The position numbers and the translations under genes are program-made. Below, piece by piece: positions 1-11,639 of a DNA stretch of 64,000 nucleotides (the stretch's first letter is position 1; each line of letters begins with the position of its first letter). Below the pieces are notes generated by a model. It was not told the origin of the DNA, did no database searches, and was given only the letters and a program-made list of their open reading frames with translations. Location of the stretch: the NCBI GenBank assembly GCA_022432975.1, contig CM039512.1, positions 42,316,624 through 42,380,623 on the forward strand, read 5' to 3'. Source of the stretch: Begonia masoniana (taxonomy: Eukaryota > Streptophyta > Magnoliopsida > Cucurbitales > Begoniaceae).

Positions 1-560
1 AGGTTGTTGGAGTAGATTAATGGTGTCGGATGATGTTTAATGTGAGATCTAGGTTGTTGGAGGTTGGTAAAACACTATTAATGGAGTTTTGAAGTTAATG
101 AACACTAAGTGTTCGATGAAATGCCCGAAAGAAAAGGATTAGAGTTTTTAGAAGGATTTGTCCTAGCTAGAAAAGTCGATTGTTTAGATTCGATGTTTGA
201 AAATCGATATTAATGATGTGATGTTAAATGCTCTAGGTAACCCAAGCTCAAAGGACGGTGCTCGGCATATTTAGGACGCCAGGTAAGTGAGCGTTAGGCT
301 TTCCGGCCACTAAGGCCCTACGTCGTACAATGTTGAAAATGTTGACTGTTATGAAGAAAGTGGTTATAGAGGTTGGTGGAAGACGGGTAGTTAAGGAAAG
401 ATTGATAGTTAAGTAGTGCCTTAGCGATTTAGGTAGTGTTCAATCGATAGGTTTTCCTTATGTATGTTACTCCTCATGCATCATGTTTTGTTAAAGTGCA
501 TACGAACTATTTACGAGCATGTTTTATAAAAAGTTAAATGAAGAAACGATTATGTGAACG

Positions 561-693
561 ATGGATGTTTCTCACGCGTCAAAAATGTATGATCCTCACG
601 TGTATGTTTCTCACGGGTTAAAATGTATGTTTCTCACGGGGCAAGACCTATGTTTCTTACAGGGCAAGACGTATGTTTCTCACGGGGCAAGGA
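561..693 (+). repeat. 23-bp minisatellite seed in LTR A
   Basis: Five to six degenerate units of TATGTTTCTCACGGGGCAAG type lie in tandem. The same short run occurs in A's 3' LTR at 25487-25618. It is the unexpanded form of the array that reaches about 66-68 copies in the LTRs of D/F. Confidence 0.85.
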
Positions 694-1337
694 AGTGGTT
701 TAATGAAATGAAACGAAAATGTTTTATAAATGTCATGCATATATGTAAAGTTACGTTTAGTACGCTCCTTACTAAGCATTAGGCTTAATGTAGTTATTGT
801 ATGATGTAGGTGACGAGAACGAAGGTGAGGAACCTTCTTATGATGACCAAGTATAGGTGGTCGGTGGCGGAGCTCGTGGCGGCGGAGCATGTTTTGGCAG
901 GGCTGGTTGACTCATGGTTAGGTGTTTTTTAGAGTTTTTGGGTATTATTTGGGATAATGATGAATGTGATGAATTTTTAGTACATTTAGATACGTTTTAA
1001 AGTGTTTGACTACTGAATAGGATATATCACGTGTTTTATAGCGTTTTGATGTTTTTAAAACAGGTAGGAATGTTAAACGTTTAAAAGGAACCACGCGGTT
1101 CGTTTTCATGAAATTCGATTATGTTTAACGTAAATTGTGTCGTTTTGAGTGTTTGAGTAAATGTTATGTTTGGAGAGTATTTATGGAAGTCTGTAAAGAT
1201 TGGGTGAAAGTTTTGTGTAAGAAAGGAGAAGAAGTTGTAGTGTTTTGAGTGTTGTGTATTTGTGTTAAAAATGTGAAGTGCAGGGAGTGTGAAGGAAGTG
1301 TGAAGAAAGAAGAAGAAGAAAGGGGGAGGAAGAACTG

Positions 1338-1573
1338 CGCTCTCTGGAGGAATTCCAGAGAGCGTGGCGATTGCTCGCCTCTGGGAGGCGAGCTATCGCC
1401 TATTCCTCTGCCTGGCAATCGCTCAGGCGATTGCCAGGCGAGGTAACAATCGCCAGGAGGCGATTGCTCGCTAGGAGCAATCGCCTGCCAGCGATTGCTC
1501 GCCAGGAGCAATCGCTGGCTGGCAATCAATCGCCAGATTTCTGGCGATTGATCGCCACCTCCTCTGGCGATTT
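1338..1573 (+). repeat. LTR A hairpin plus inverted-repeat cluster
   Basis: CGCTCTCTGG (1338-1347) pairs perfectly with CCAGAGAGCG (1355-1364). It is followed by alternating copies of GCGATTGCTCGCC and its complement, then a T/A-rich run. The 3' LTR copy (26262-26465) is shorter by about 35 bases. The block should fold into a strong RNA structure in the 3' third of the LTR. Its function is unknown. Confidence 0.8.
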
Positions 1574-1800
1574 TTTAAAAAAAAAAATGTGTTTTAAATA
1601 ATTGTTTTCTTTTATTAATTAATTGTTTTAATAGTTTAAGTTTATTGTTTTAGTAATTGTTTTAAATGATTTACTAAACGAACTTCGATTTCAATTCCGC
1701 TTTCGACTTCGTTTTAGATTTCGCTCTACGTACAGTTAAAGTAAAAGATTTTAAAAAAAAAAAAAATTTATTAGGATACGGGTAAGGGTCGTGACAGTTA

Positions 1801-1813
1801 TGGTATCAGAGAG
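1801..1813 (+). other. Primer binding site of element A
   Basis: TGGTATCAGAGAG begins four bases after the LTR end. It matches the 3' end of plant initiator tRNA-Met over its first ten or so bases. About 95 bases of leader follow before B interrupts the element; the leader resumes at 11604. Confidence 0.85.
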
Positions 1814-1901
1814 ATAGAGTTTTAAAAGCGATTTTGTGATGTGCCTGCCAAACACACCGCCGTACGGGAACTCTCCATCGACTGTAAGTGTTTAAGTTTA
1901 A

Positions 1902-1906
1902 GTATG
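1902..1906. other. Target site duplication of element B (GTATG)
   Basis: GTATG lies immediately left of B and again at 11604-11608 immediately right of it. The related element D carries the uninterrupted site AAGTATGATTCC near 41476-41488, which serves as an empty-site reference and fixes B's borders to the base. Confidence 0.95.
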
Positions 1907-4383
1907 TGTAACGACCCTAAGTCCGTACCCATTTACCCGTATAAATTTTTCATTTTTATTTTTACATTTTAAATAAAACTTTAAAACCTAACGTTAAAGC
2001 GGAATTGAAATCGAAGCCGAAACCGGAATCGAAATCGAAGTTCGTTTGGTAAATCATTTAAAATATAAACTAAAACTATTAATAATATTAAATCATTTAA
2101 ACATTTAATAACATTAAATACATAGGGGCAGAATCGGAAAACAATCGCCAAGAGGCTTGCATGTAGCAAGCGATCGATCTCTGCTGAAAAGCAGAGATCG
2201 ATCGCTGCATACTTACATGCAGCAAGCGATCGATCTCTGCTGAAAAGCAGAGATCGATCGCTGCAGCATGTAACAAGGGCGGCGATCGATCTCTGCTTTT
2301 CAGCAGAGATCGATCGCTGCACACTATGCAGCGATCCTTTCTTCAGTAACACTTAACCTTTCTTTCATTTCTTTCATGCTTTACACTTCAACACCTCGAT
2401 TTGCTCTCTGGAATCCGATTTCCAGGGAGCAAAACTTATTCTTCTTCACACCAACAATTACCATAACTCACCACCTAAATCCAACCAATTAAAACTAAAA
2501 CGTATTCTAAATTCAATCGACTCGAGTCAGACTTTGCGAAATCCAACTGCGTGGATAGCTCTAAAAACCGAGCTATCCGTATCAACCTAAAAGCAATTCA
2601 TAACACTTAATTTAAACAACCAAACAGTCTAGAATTTCTATAACGTTTAAATAACTGTTTTAACCAAAACATTTTACGTACAATTACCAAAACGTTATCT
2701 AACCCCTATCCAGATCCAAGCACCCTAATATGTTCTATACAGTTTATCATCAATCCAAAATGTCTCAAAAACCCCCAAAACCTTTACGTACATCCCCCAC
2801 GGGTCAAAACGCGCCTCGACTGCTCAGCGCACTCCCACGGCCATCATCCATCAGCTGCTCCTACGTCAGGAGGAGGAATATCATCCTCACCTGGGTCAAC
2901 GTAACCTAGAACGTCACCTACACCATACAGACACATGTGAGATATTGAAATCTCAGTAAGCTACGTAAATGCAGATGCATGCGTGCGTATGCCATTCATA
3001 AAACGTGCAGATTACAGATTCATATTCAGATACATTTTCATTCTTTTCATTATGTCACAGACAGATTGTTACCGAGATATCAGCCCTCTAAATGGAAAGG
3101 ATACATTCCGCGGTCGAACTACCACTTTCCACCTAGAGGAGGGGGGTACATGCTCACAAACCCTACAGCCATGCCTGAGCCCCACCTCGCGTAACCAGAT
3201 ACAGATACAGATTACGTACATTAATTACAGAGGTTCATTTCTTTCCTTAAAACACGTGCGGAAATTCATTTTCTATGACATTTGAAATACGTGATGCATG
3301 AACAGTTAATCAACGGAAAGTAAACAAACAACATACATATCAACAAGACAATACAACATAACCTATAAACAACTAACCTACTACCCAACCTAAACAACGT
3401 AAACCAAGGAACCCTCAAGTATCTTTGATACGACGACGAGGTATGGTGTAGACCTTTCGGTCAACCAAGTCACGAGAACTTACCTTGAGCGCGCTGAATC
3501 TCAAGCTTCGTCCACGGGAGTCGTGTGTCTGAGGAAAACACGATATCCATCGTAAAAAAAATTTGAATTATAAATCTCAATTAACGAGTTTTTCTCAAAA
3601 ACCCGGAAATTTACCAATTTTAAACTTTTTCACAAATTGATTTTTCTTCGTCCAATAACGTCAAATACGTTCAATACATACTTAATCACGGCTAACCTAT
3701 TAATTACGAGCCCTAATTCGACATTTTTATCGAAACCCTAATCGAAACCCTAACGTTAAATCGACCTAAAACTTGGAATTTAACGCTCAAAGACCGAAGC
3801 TACTTACCGAGGGTAGCGAGAGGAGGAGAAACCGTGAAGAAATCGGAACGAACGGAGGTCGGACGGAGTCGGAACAGGGAAGGGCGTCGGCGGCCGCGAG
3901 AGGAGAAGCTCTCTGGTTCGTGAAATCCAGAGAAGAAAAGAGAGAAAGTGAGGGAGAGAAAGAAATTAGGTTATTTTATAAAAAATGAAATTGTAAATTA
4001 CTATATTGCCCTTCACTGATTTTTATATTTGTTTCGTCCTTCGTTTCGTTAATCGTCCAACTATTCGGGATCACCAAATTTCCTAATTTCGCCAATAAGT
4101 CCAATTAGTTACCAGAGATTTATTAAAACTATCCGTTCGCAATTTGGACCTCATTTACTATTTTTACTAAAACGTCAATTATATTACGATAGAGGTAATT
4201 ACTCGGAATATAGCGTTATAACTCCGAAAATTCTCCAAAATTCGTTAAAATTCTTATTATTCGTCAGGATCATAATGACGCTTTCTTTTCGTAAATCAGA
4301 CCTGATTTGACATATTTACCAAAAATGCCACATATATAATAAAATATGAATATTCTAAAAATCCGTACAAGTCGGATATTACA
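1907..4383 (-). mobile_element. Element B 3' LTR
   Basis: The LTR is 2,477 bases. It is 75 bases shorter than the 5' LTR because it lacks one palindromic unit. It shares a recognisable framework with the LTR inside composite C and with LTR fragment E, so these are one extended family. Short ORFs at 2979-3285 and 3773-3988 recur in both LTR copies but show no coding signal. Confidence 0.93.
2163..2335 (-). repeat. Palindromic array in B 3' LTR
   Basis: Three near-perfect palindromes are built from AGCGATCGATCTCTGC, a short AAAA or TTTT centre and the inverse arm. The 5' LTR copy at 9308-9560 has four. A separate stem (2400-2432: TTTGCTCTCTGGAA pairing with TTCCAGGGAGCAAA, one G-T pair) lies next to it, as in LTRs A and D. 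Confidence 0.85.
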
Positions 4384-4400
4384 TTCTACCCTCCTTATTC
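4384..4400 (-). other. Polypurine tract of element B
   Basis: On the minus strand AATAAGGAGGGTAGAA lies directly before the 3' LTR start TGTAATATC. It would prime plus-strand DNA synthesis. Element A has the equivalent AAGGAGGATAGGA before 16245. Confidence 0.75.
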
Positions 4401-4423
4401 AGAATTTTGTCCACAAAATTAAA

Positions 4424-7400
4424 TCATGCAAACAAATCAGGATACTTAGTCATCATATCCTGCTGTCGCTCCCACGTAGCTTCTTCCACCTCGTGGTTCC
4501 GCCATAGGACTTTGACTAGCGGAATCTCTTTGTTGCGCAAAATCTTGATGGAAGTCTCCAAAATACGTACCGGCCTCACCTCATAGCTCAAAGTAGGCTG
4601 TACCTCAATCTCCGTAGCCTCCACAATCTGCGACGGATCGCGTAGACATCTCCGAAGCATGGATACATGGAACACATCGTGGATACCCTCCATAGAAGCC
4701 GGAAGCTGCAATCTATACGCCAACTTCCCGATCCTCTTCAGAATAGGAAAGGATCCCACATACCGAGGGTTCAACTTACCCCTCCTTCCAAATCTCGCGA
4801 CACCTTTGAACGGAGAAACCTTCAAATAAACTTCGTCGCCCTCCTCGAACTCTAGCTCTCGCCGTCTCACATCAGCATAACTCTTCTGTCGGCTCTGAGC
4901 TACCTGAATACGCTGTCGGATAACGGCAATCTTCTCTGCCGTTTGCTGTAGAATCTCAGGACCTATGATGCTGGCCTCGCCAACCTCGTCCCAATATAAT
5001 GGAGACCTACACTTTCGACCATACAAAGCCTCGTAAGGTGCCATGCCGATGGTAGCCTGGAAGCTGTTGTTGTACGAGAACTCAATCAGGGGCAAATATC
5101 GGCTCCACTAAGCCCTGAAACTCCAACACACAAGCTCTGAGCATATCCTCAAGAATCTGATTCGTCCTCTCTGTCTGACCATCAGTCTGAGGATGAAAGG
5201 CCGTGCTGAAATTAAGCTGAATCCCCATAGCCTTATGCAGGCTCTTCCAGAACTTCGATGTGAATCTCGGATCTCTGTCTGAGACAATAGAGACTGGCAC
5301 GCCATGCAGTCTTACAATCTCCTGTACATAAAGCTCGGCGAGCTGATCCATAGAAGACGCCATCTTCACAGGCAAAAAGTGAGCCGACTTTGTCAATCGG
5401 TCCACAATAACCCAAATGCCATCATGGCCTCTCGTAGTCCTCGGGAGCCCCACAATGAAATCTATGGAGATCTGCTCCCACTTCCACTCCGGAATCGGCA
5501 GTGGTAATAGTGTCCCAGCGGGTCTCTGGTGCTCAGCCTTTACCTACTGACATACTAGGCAGGTCTCAACGTACTTGGCAACCTCCCTCTTCATGTTCGG
5601 CCACCAGAAGTGCTGTCTCAAATCCCGGTACATCTTGGTACTCCCCGGGTGCACAGAATATGCCGAAGAATGTGCCTCGGCCAATATCTCCTTCTTTAGA
5701 TCCTCGTCACTAGGCACGTACCACCTATGCCTAAACTTCAGAATACCATCCTCTGATAAATGGAAATCTGACGAGTCTCCCAATGTCATGCTCGATCGAA
5801 GCTCCATACACTCCGTATCACTCTGCTGAGCCTCGCGTACACGATCAAGAATAGTTGGCCTGAGAGAAATGTTGGCAAGCATATAAGACAACTCTGCCAC
5901 TATCTCCACGTCGAATCTCTCAATCTCAGACCGCAGCGTAACTGACATCGCTGCTAATGATGGCTGACTCGCAGAAGGCACTCTACTCAATGCATCGGCC
6001 ACCTTGTTCGCCTTTCCTTGGTGGTACTTGATATCAAAATCGTAATCATTGACGAACTCAAGCCATCGCCTCTGTCGCATATTCAGCTCTTTCTGCGTAA
6101 ATAAGTACTTCAAGCTCTTGTGGTCGGAAAATATCTCGCACTGCTGCCCATATAAATAATGCCTCCATATCTTCAGTGTGAACACCACAGCTGCTAACTC
6201 GAGGTCGTGCGTGGGGTAATTCTGCTCGTACGGCTTCAACTGCCGAGAAGCATAAGAAATAACTCTCCCCTCCTGCATCAATACACAACCGAGTCCCACT
6301 CCCGATGCATCACAATAAACACTGTATCTGATACCTTCATCAGGTAATGCCAGTACTGGAGCGGTGGTCAATCTCTGCTTTAACTCCACAAAACTATCAT
6401 CACAAGCAGCCGACCATGTAAATCTCTCGTTCTTCCGAGTCAATCGTGTAAGAGGAAGTGCGATCCTCGAGAATCCCTCTATAAACTTCCGATAATAACC
6501 GGCCAACCCGAGAAATCCACGCACCTCACGTACGTTCTTCGGCTGTGGCCAATCTCTGACCACCTGAATCTTGCTCGGATCCACAGAAACTCCGTCTTGT
6601 GATATAATATGGCCAAGGAAGCTCACCCTGTCAAGCCAGAACTCGCACTTCGAAAACTTTGGATACAGATAGTGCTGACATAGGGTCCTTAGAACAATCC
6701 TCAAATGCTCCTCGTGTTCTTCCTTCGTTTTAGAGTAGATCAATATGTCGTCGATGAAAACCACCACGAACTTGTCCAGATACTCCTTGAAGACACGGTT
6801 CATCAGGTCCATAAACGCTGCAGGGGCATTAGTAAGTCCAAAAGACATGACAAGGAACTCATAATGCCCATACCTCGTTCGGAAGGCTGTCTTCGGTATA
6901 TCATCCCTACGGACCTTCAGCTGATTGTAACCCGAGCGAAGATCAATCCTGGAAAATACTCGGGCACCTTGTAGCTGATCAAATAAGTCGTCAATCCGGG
7001 GCAGTGGATACTTATTCTTCACTGTGAGCTTATTCAGCTCCCTGTAATCAATGCACATCCTGAGGGTCCCGTCTTTCTTTTTGACAAACAGAACGGGAGC
7101 ACCCCAGGGTGAAACGCTGGGCCGAATGAAACCCTTCTCTAACAACTCGTCAAGCTGAGTCCTCAACTCTCGCAACTCAGCTGGTGCCAATCGATACGGG
7201 TTCTTAAACCTCGGCGCGGAATTAGGATAGACGTCAATAGTGAACTCAATCTCCCGGTCCGGTGGTAATCCGGGAAGATCATCAAGAAAGATGCCAGAAA
7301 ACTCTCTGACTATAGGAATATCGCTCGGCTTCAATCCGCTGAGCAACTGACAATCAAAGACAGAGGCCAAATAAATAGAGCACGCACCTTTGAACTGCTC

Positions 7401-8888
7401 GTTGACCATCATGGAATAAGAGATAGGCGAGCTACTCAATCTGCTCATCGCCTGATAAGAAAACTCGGCTCTATCCAGGGGTCGGAAGGTCACAATCCCG
7501 GAGCGACAATCGATGGTGGCGAAGTGCTGTGCTAGCCAGTCCATCCCCAAAATAAGATCGTACCGCTCTATGCTCATAACTATCAAACGAGCATAAAGGG
7601 TAATACTCCCCACCGAGACGATATTGCCCTGGAGAATACGATCTGAACGCATATGCTCTCCCGAAGGCAGCATCACACTGTACTCATACTCTGACGGCCC
7701 AGACTCTAACCCCAATCTAGCCATACATGCAGTCGATACGAAGGAGTGCGTAGCTCCAGTATCCATCAAAGTAAACACAGTAGCGCCCATAAGCAAAATA
7801 GTACCTGCAATCACAGCAGGCTGAGCCTCGTCATCAACATCGTCAGGCCCGACAAACGCAAAAACCCTGGGCATAACCCTCCTCTGATCATCGCCGGGTA
7901 GATCTCGACCCGGATGCGGGCAATCTCTAACAAAATGGCCGACTCCACCACATCTGTAGCATTTATTAGAGCCAACACGGCACTCGCCACTATGTTCTTT
8001 CTGGCACAAGGGGCACCATGGCATCTGAGAAGCCCCCTGTATCTGCTTCCCCTTACCCCGATCATTACCTCCCTCGAGAGGTCTCTTCACACCCCGCTGC
8101 TGTGGCTGGGGCGGTGCTCTGGGCTGCCAACCTCGGCTCTGCGACTGAGGTCGTATCTCGCGGAAGAAGCCCTTAGCTGGCTCCCTCGGCCTAATACAAA
8201 TGGCTCTGGCAGCCTCAATATCCAGAGCTCTGGCTGTAACATCAGAATATGGCGCATCAATAATACCTGAGACTACCACGTGCATCCGAATCTCCGGATT
8301 AAGTCCCTCCATAAAATGGTGCACCTTCTCCTCATTATCGCTGACAAGGCGAGGTGCGAATCGTGACAAAGCCTCAAATCTCCGGATATAATCTGCAACT
8401 GAACCAGTCTGCTTCAGCTGCATAAACTCATTCCTCTTGGCCACTCTCACCGTGCGGCTGAAATACTTATCGTAGAATAAATACTTGAACCGATCCCAAG
8501 TCATAACTGATACGTCCGTCGTGGCCTTGATCGAATCCCACCAAAAACGGGCATCCATCGCTAAGTGAAAGGTAGCATAAGCCACCTTGCTCCCGTTCCC
8601 AACCTCGGCATAATCCAACATATCCTCCATAACCCGGATCCACTCCTCAGCACGCGTCGGATCCGATGATTGGCCCTCGAACACAGGAGGCCGTAGGCTC
8701 TGAAACCTCTGCATACCCTGATTACTAGGGACTACCAGCTCCTGAGCTCTCTGATTCTCCCGCTGGTTCTCTCGGTTCACTAAATCTGTAATTTGCTGCG
8801 CTTGCCGGTCTATATGCTGAGACTGGCGATCAATCAACTCCGTAAGTCGATCCATCGCGTCATCTCTAGGATCTCTTCCTCGAACCAT
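4424..8888 (-). pseudogene. Element B gag-pol polyprotein (disrupted)
   Basis: This is a Ty3/Gypsy polyprotein with chromovirus order. The likely start is the ATG at 8888 ([10 protein letters not shown]); the open frame extends 16 codons further upstream without an ATG. Gag comes first, then a CCHC knuckle [14 protein letters not shown] near 7965. Protease has an intact [10 protein letters not shown] (DTG at about 7756-7764). Reverse transcriptase has an intact FIDD (6748-6759). RNase H ([10 protein letters not shown]) and the integrase HHCC finger follow. Reading is broken by TAG at 5544-5546, where relatives have Gln (CLVCQ then stop), and by a one-base insertion near 5107-5112. Integrase core and a C-terminal chromodomain ([19 protein letters not shown]) continue to the stop at 4424. 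With only two lesions it is a recent pseudogene. The lineage call (Tekay/Del) rests on the chromodomain and long LTRs. Confidence 0.93.
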
Positions 8889-9034
8889 ATTTATAAAACT
8901 CCTATAAAATTCAAACAAGTAATCTCTAAGAAACAAAATTGAATAAAGGTGTAAACAGACTTACAGTTGATGAAGGATGTCCGCGTAGTGGCTGTGCAGT
9001 CGAGCAGTCTACAGAATCGATTTTAAAACCCGGG

Positions 9035-9047
9035 GGCTCTGATACCA
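9035..9047 (-). other. Primer binding site of element B
   Basis: The minus strand reads TGGTATCAGAGCC four bases inside the 5' LTR, complementary to initiator tRNA-Met. The leader beyond it is nearly identical to the leader beside the right Cassandra LTR of composite C (24780-24862). Confidence 0.9.
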
Positions 9048-9051
9048 TAAA

Positions 9052-11603
9052 TGTAACGACCCTAAGTCCGTACCCATTTACCCGTATAAATTTTTCATTT
9101 TTATTTTTACATTTTAAATAAAACTTTAAAACCTAACGTTAAAGCGGAATTGAAATCGAAGCCGAAACCGGAATCGAAATCGAAGTTCGTTTGGTAAATC
9201 ATTTAAAATATAAACTAAAACTATTAATAAAACTTAAATCATTTAAACATTTAATAACATTAAATACATAGGGGCAGAATCGGAAAACAATCGCCAAGAG
9301 GCTTGCATGTAGCAAGCGATCGATCTCTGCTGAAAAGCAGAGATCGATTGCTGCATACTTACATGCAGCAAGCGATCGATCTCTGCTGAAAGCAGAGATC
9401 GATCGCTGCAGCATGTAACAAGGGCGGCGATCGATCTCTGCTTTTCAGCAGAGATCGATCGCTGCACACTATGCAGCGATCCTTTCTTCAGTAGAGCAGC
9501 GATCGATCTCTGCTTTTCAGCAGAGATCGATCGCTGCACACTATGCAGCGATCCTTTCTTCAGTAACACTTAACCTTTCTTTCATTTCTTTCATGCTTTA
9601 CACTTCAACACCTCGATTTGCTCTCTGGAATCCGATTTCCAGGGAGCAAAACTTATTCTTCTTCACACCAACAATTACCATAACTCACCACCTAAATCCA
9701 ATCAATTAAAACTAAAACGTATTCTAAATTCAATCGACTCGAGTCAGACTTTGCGAAATCCAACTGCGTGGATAGCTCTAAAAACCGAGCTATCCGTATC
9801 AACCTAAAAGCAATTCATAACACTTAATTTAAACAACCAAACAGTCCAGAATTTCTATAACGTTTAAATAACTGTTTTAACTAAAACATTTTACGTACAA
9901 TTACCCAAACGTTATCTAACCCCTATCCAGATCCAAGCACCCTAATATATTCTATACAGTTTATCATCAATCCAAAATGTCTCAAAAACCCCCAAAACCT
10001 TTTACGTACATCCCCCACGGGTCAAAACGCGCCTCGACTGCTCAGCGCACTCCCACGGCCATCATCCATCAGCTGCTCCTACGTCAGGAGGAGGAATATC
10101 ATCCTCACCTGGGTCAACGTAACCTAGAACGTCACCTACACCATACAGACACATATGAGATATTGAAATCTCAGTAAGCTACGTAAATGCAGATGCATGC
10201 GTGCGTATGCCATTCATAAAACGTGCAGATTACAGATTCATATTCAGATACATTTTCATTCTTTTCATTATGTCACAGACAGATTGTTACCGAGATATCA
10301 GCCCTCTAAATGGAAAGGATACATTCCGCGGTCGAACTACCACTTTCCACCTAGAGGAGGGGGGTACATGCTCACAAACCCTACAGCCATGCCTGAGCCC
10401 CACCTCGCGTAACCAGATACAGATACAGATTACGTACATTAATTACAGAGGTTCATTTCTTTCCTTAAAACACGTGCGGAAATTCATTTTCTATGACATT
10501 TGAAATACGTGATGCATGAACAGTTAATCAACGGAAAGTAAACAAACAACATACATATCAACAAGACAATACAACATAACCTATAAACAACTAACCTACT
10601 ACCCAACCTAAACAACGTAAACCAAGGAACCCTCAAGGATCCTTGATACGACGACGAGGTATGGTGTAGACCTTTCGGTCAAGCCAAGTCACGAGAACTT
10701 ACCTTGAGTGCGCTGAATCTCAAGCTTCGTCCACGGGAGTCGTGTGTCTGAGGAAAACACGATATCCACCGTTAAAACCAATTTGAATTATAAATCTCAA
10801 TTAACGAGTTTTTCTCAAAAACCCGGAAATTTACCAATTTTAAACTTTTTCACAAATTGATTTTTCTTCGTCCAATAACGTCAAATACGTTCAATACATA
10901 CTTAATCACGGCTAACCTATTAATTACGAGCCCTAATTCGACATTTTTATCGAAACCCTAATCGAAACCCTAACGTTAAATCGACCTAAAACTTGGAATT
11001 TAACGCTCAAAGACCGAAGCTACTTACCGAGGGTAGCGAGAGGAGGAGAAACCGTGAAGAAATCGGAACGAACGGAGGTCGGACGGAGTCGGAACAGGGA
11101 AGGGCGTCGGCGGCCGCGAGAGGAGAAGCTCTCTGGTTCGTGAAATCCAGAGAAGAAAAGAGAGAAAGTGAGGGAGAGAAAGAAATTAGGTTATTTTATA
11201 AAAAATAAAATTGTAAATTACTATATTGCCCTTCACTGATTTTTATATTTGTTTCGTCCTTCGTTTCGTTAATCGTCCAACTATTCGGGATCACCAAATT
11301 TCCTAATTTCGCCAATAAGTCCAATTAGTTACCAGAGATTTATTAAAACTATCCGTTCGCAATTTGGACCTCATTTACTATTTTTACTAAAACGTCAATT
11401 ATATTACGATAGAGGTAATTACTCGGAATATAGCGTTATAACTCCGAAAATTCTCCAAAATTTGTTAAAATTCTTATTATTCGTCAGGATCATAATGACG
11501 CTTTCTTTTCGTAAATCGGACCTGATTTGACATATTTACCAAAAATGCCACATATATAATAAAATATGAATATTCTAAAAATCCGTACAAGCCAGATATT
11601 ACA
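9052..11603 (-). mobile_element. Element B 5' LTR
   Basis: The LTR is 2,552 bases and starts at 11603 on the minus strand. Relative to the 3' LTR it has one additional palindromic unit of about 75 bases (about 9490-9560) and scattered single-base differences. It should contain the promoter; I did not identify a convincing TATA box. Confidence 0.93.
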
Positions 11604-11639
11604 GTATGATTCCTAGATGTTTATTGTTTTGTGTTGTCT

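Larger units (their letters stand above)
1..1796 (+). mobile_element. Gypsy element A, 5' LTR (partial)
   Basis: This is the right-hand part of a long terminal repeat. Position 1 aligns with about 16829 in A's 3' LTR, so roughly 580 bases of the LTR lie outside the window. It ends in GGTCGTGACA at 1796, followed four bases later by a tRNA-Met primer site. Inside are a short run of 23-bp repeats (561-693), a strong hairpin and an iterated inverted-repeat block (1338-1573), and an A-rich stretch before the end. The ORFs in it are not coding. Compared with the 3' LTR copy it has an extra piece near 1520-1555. Confidence 0.9.
1907..11603 (-). mobile_element. Gypsy element B, complete, nested in A
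   Basis: This is a 9.7-kb Ty3/Gypsy chromovirus on the minus strand. On the plus strand the order is 3' LTR (1907-4383), purine tract, gag-pol (4424-8888), primer site and 5' LTR (9052-11603). The LTRs start TG and end CA, with inner TGTAATATC and GGGTCGTTACA ends. They are nearly identical by eye apart from one length difference, so the insertion is fairly young. It sits in A's leader between the primer site and gag. The polyprotein has one stop and one frameshift, so this copy is not autonomous. Confidence 0.95.

Noticed and set aside
1801..1813. tRNA-Met gene fragments at each TGGTATCAGAGC
   Set aside because: Only the 12-13 bases complementary to the tRNA 3' end are present, always next to an LTR. 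They are primer binding sites.
2979..3285. ORFs of 71 and 100 codons recurring at 10197-10503
   Set aside because: They recur because both LTRs of B contain them; no domain, overlapping frames, and no start context or conservation beyond the DNA identity.
3735..3760. Telomere-like CCCTAA repeats
   Set aside because: CGAAACCCTAATCG occurs only two or three times with unequal spacing, and is repeated at the same place in both LTRs of B. It is part of the LTR.
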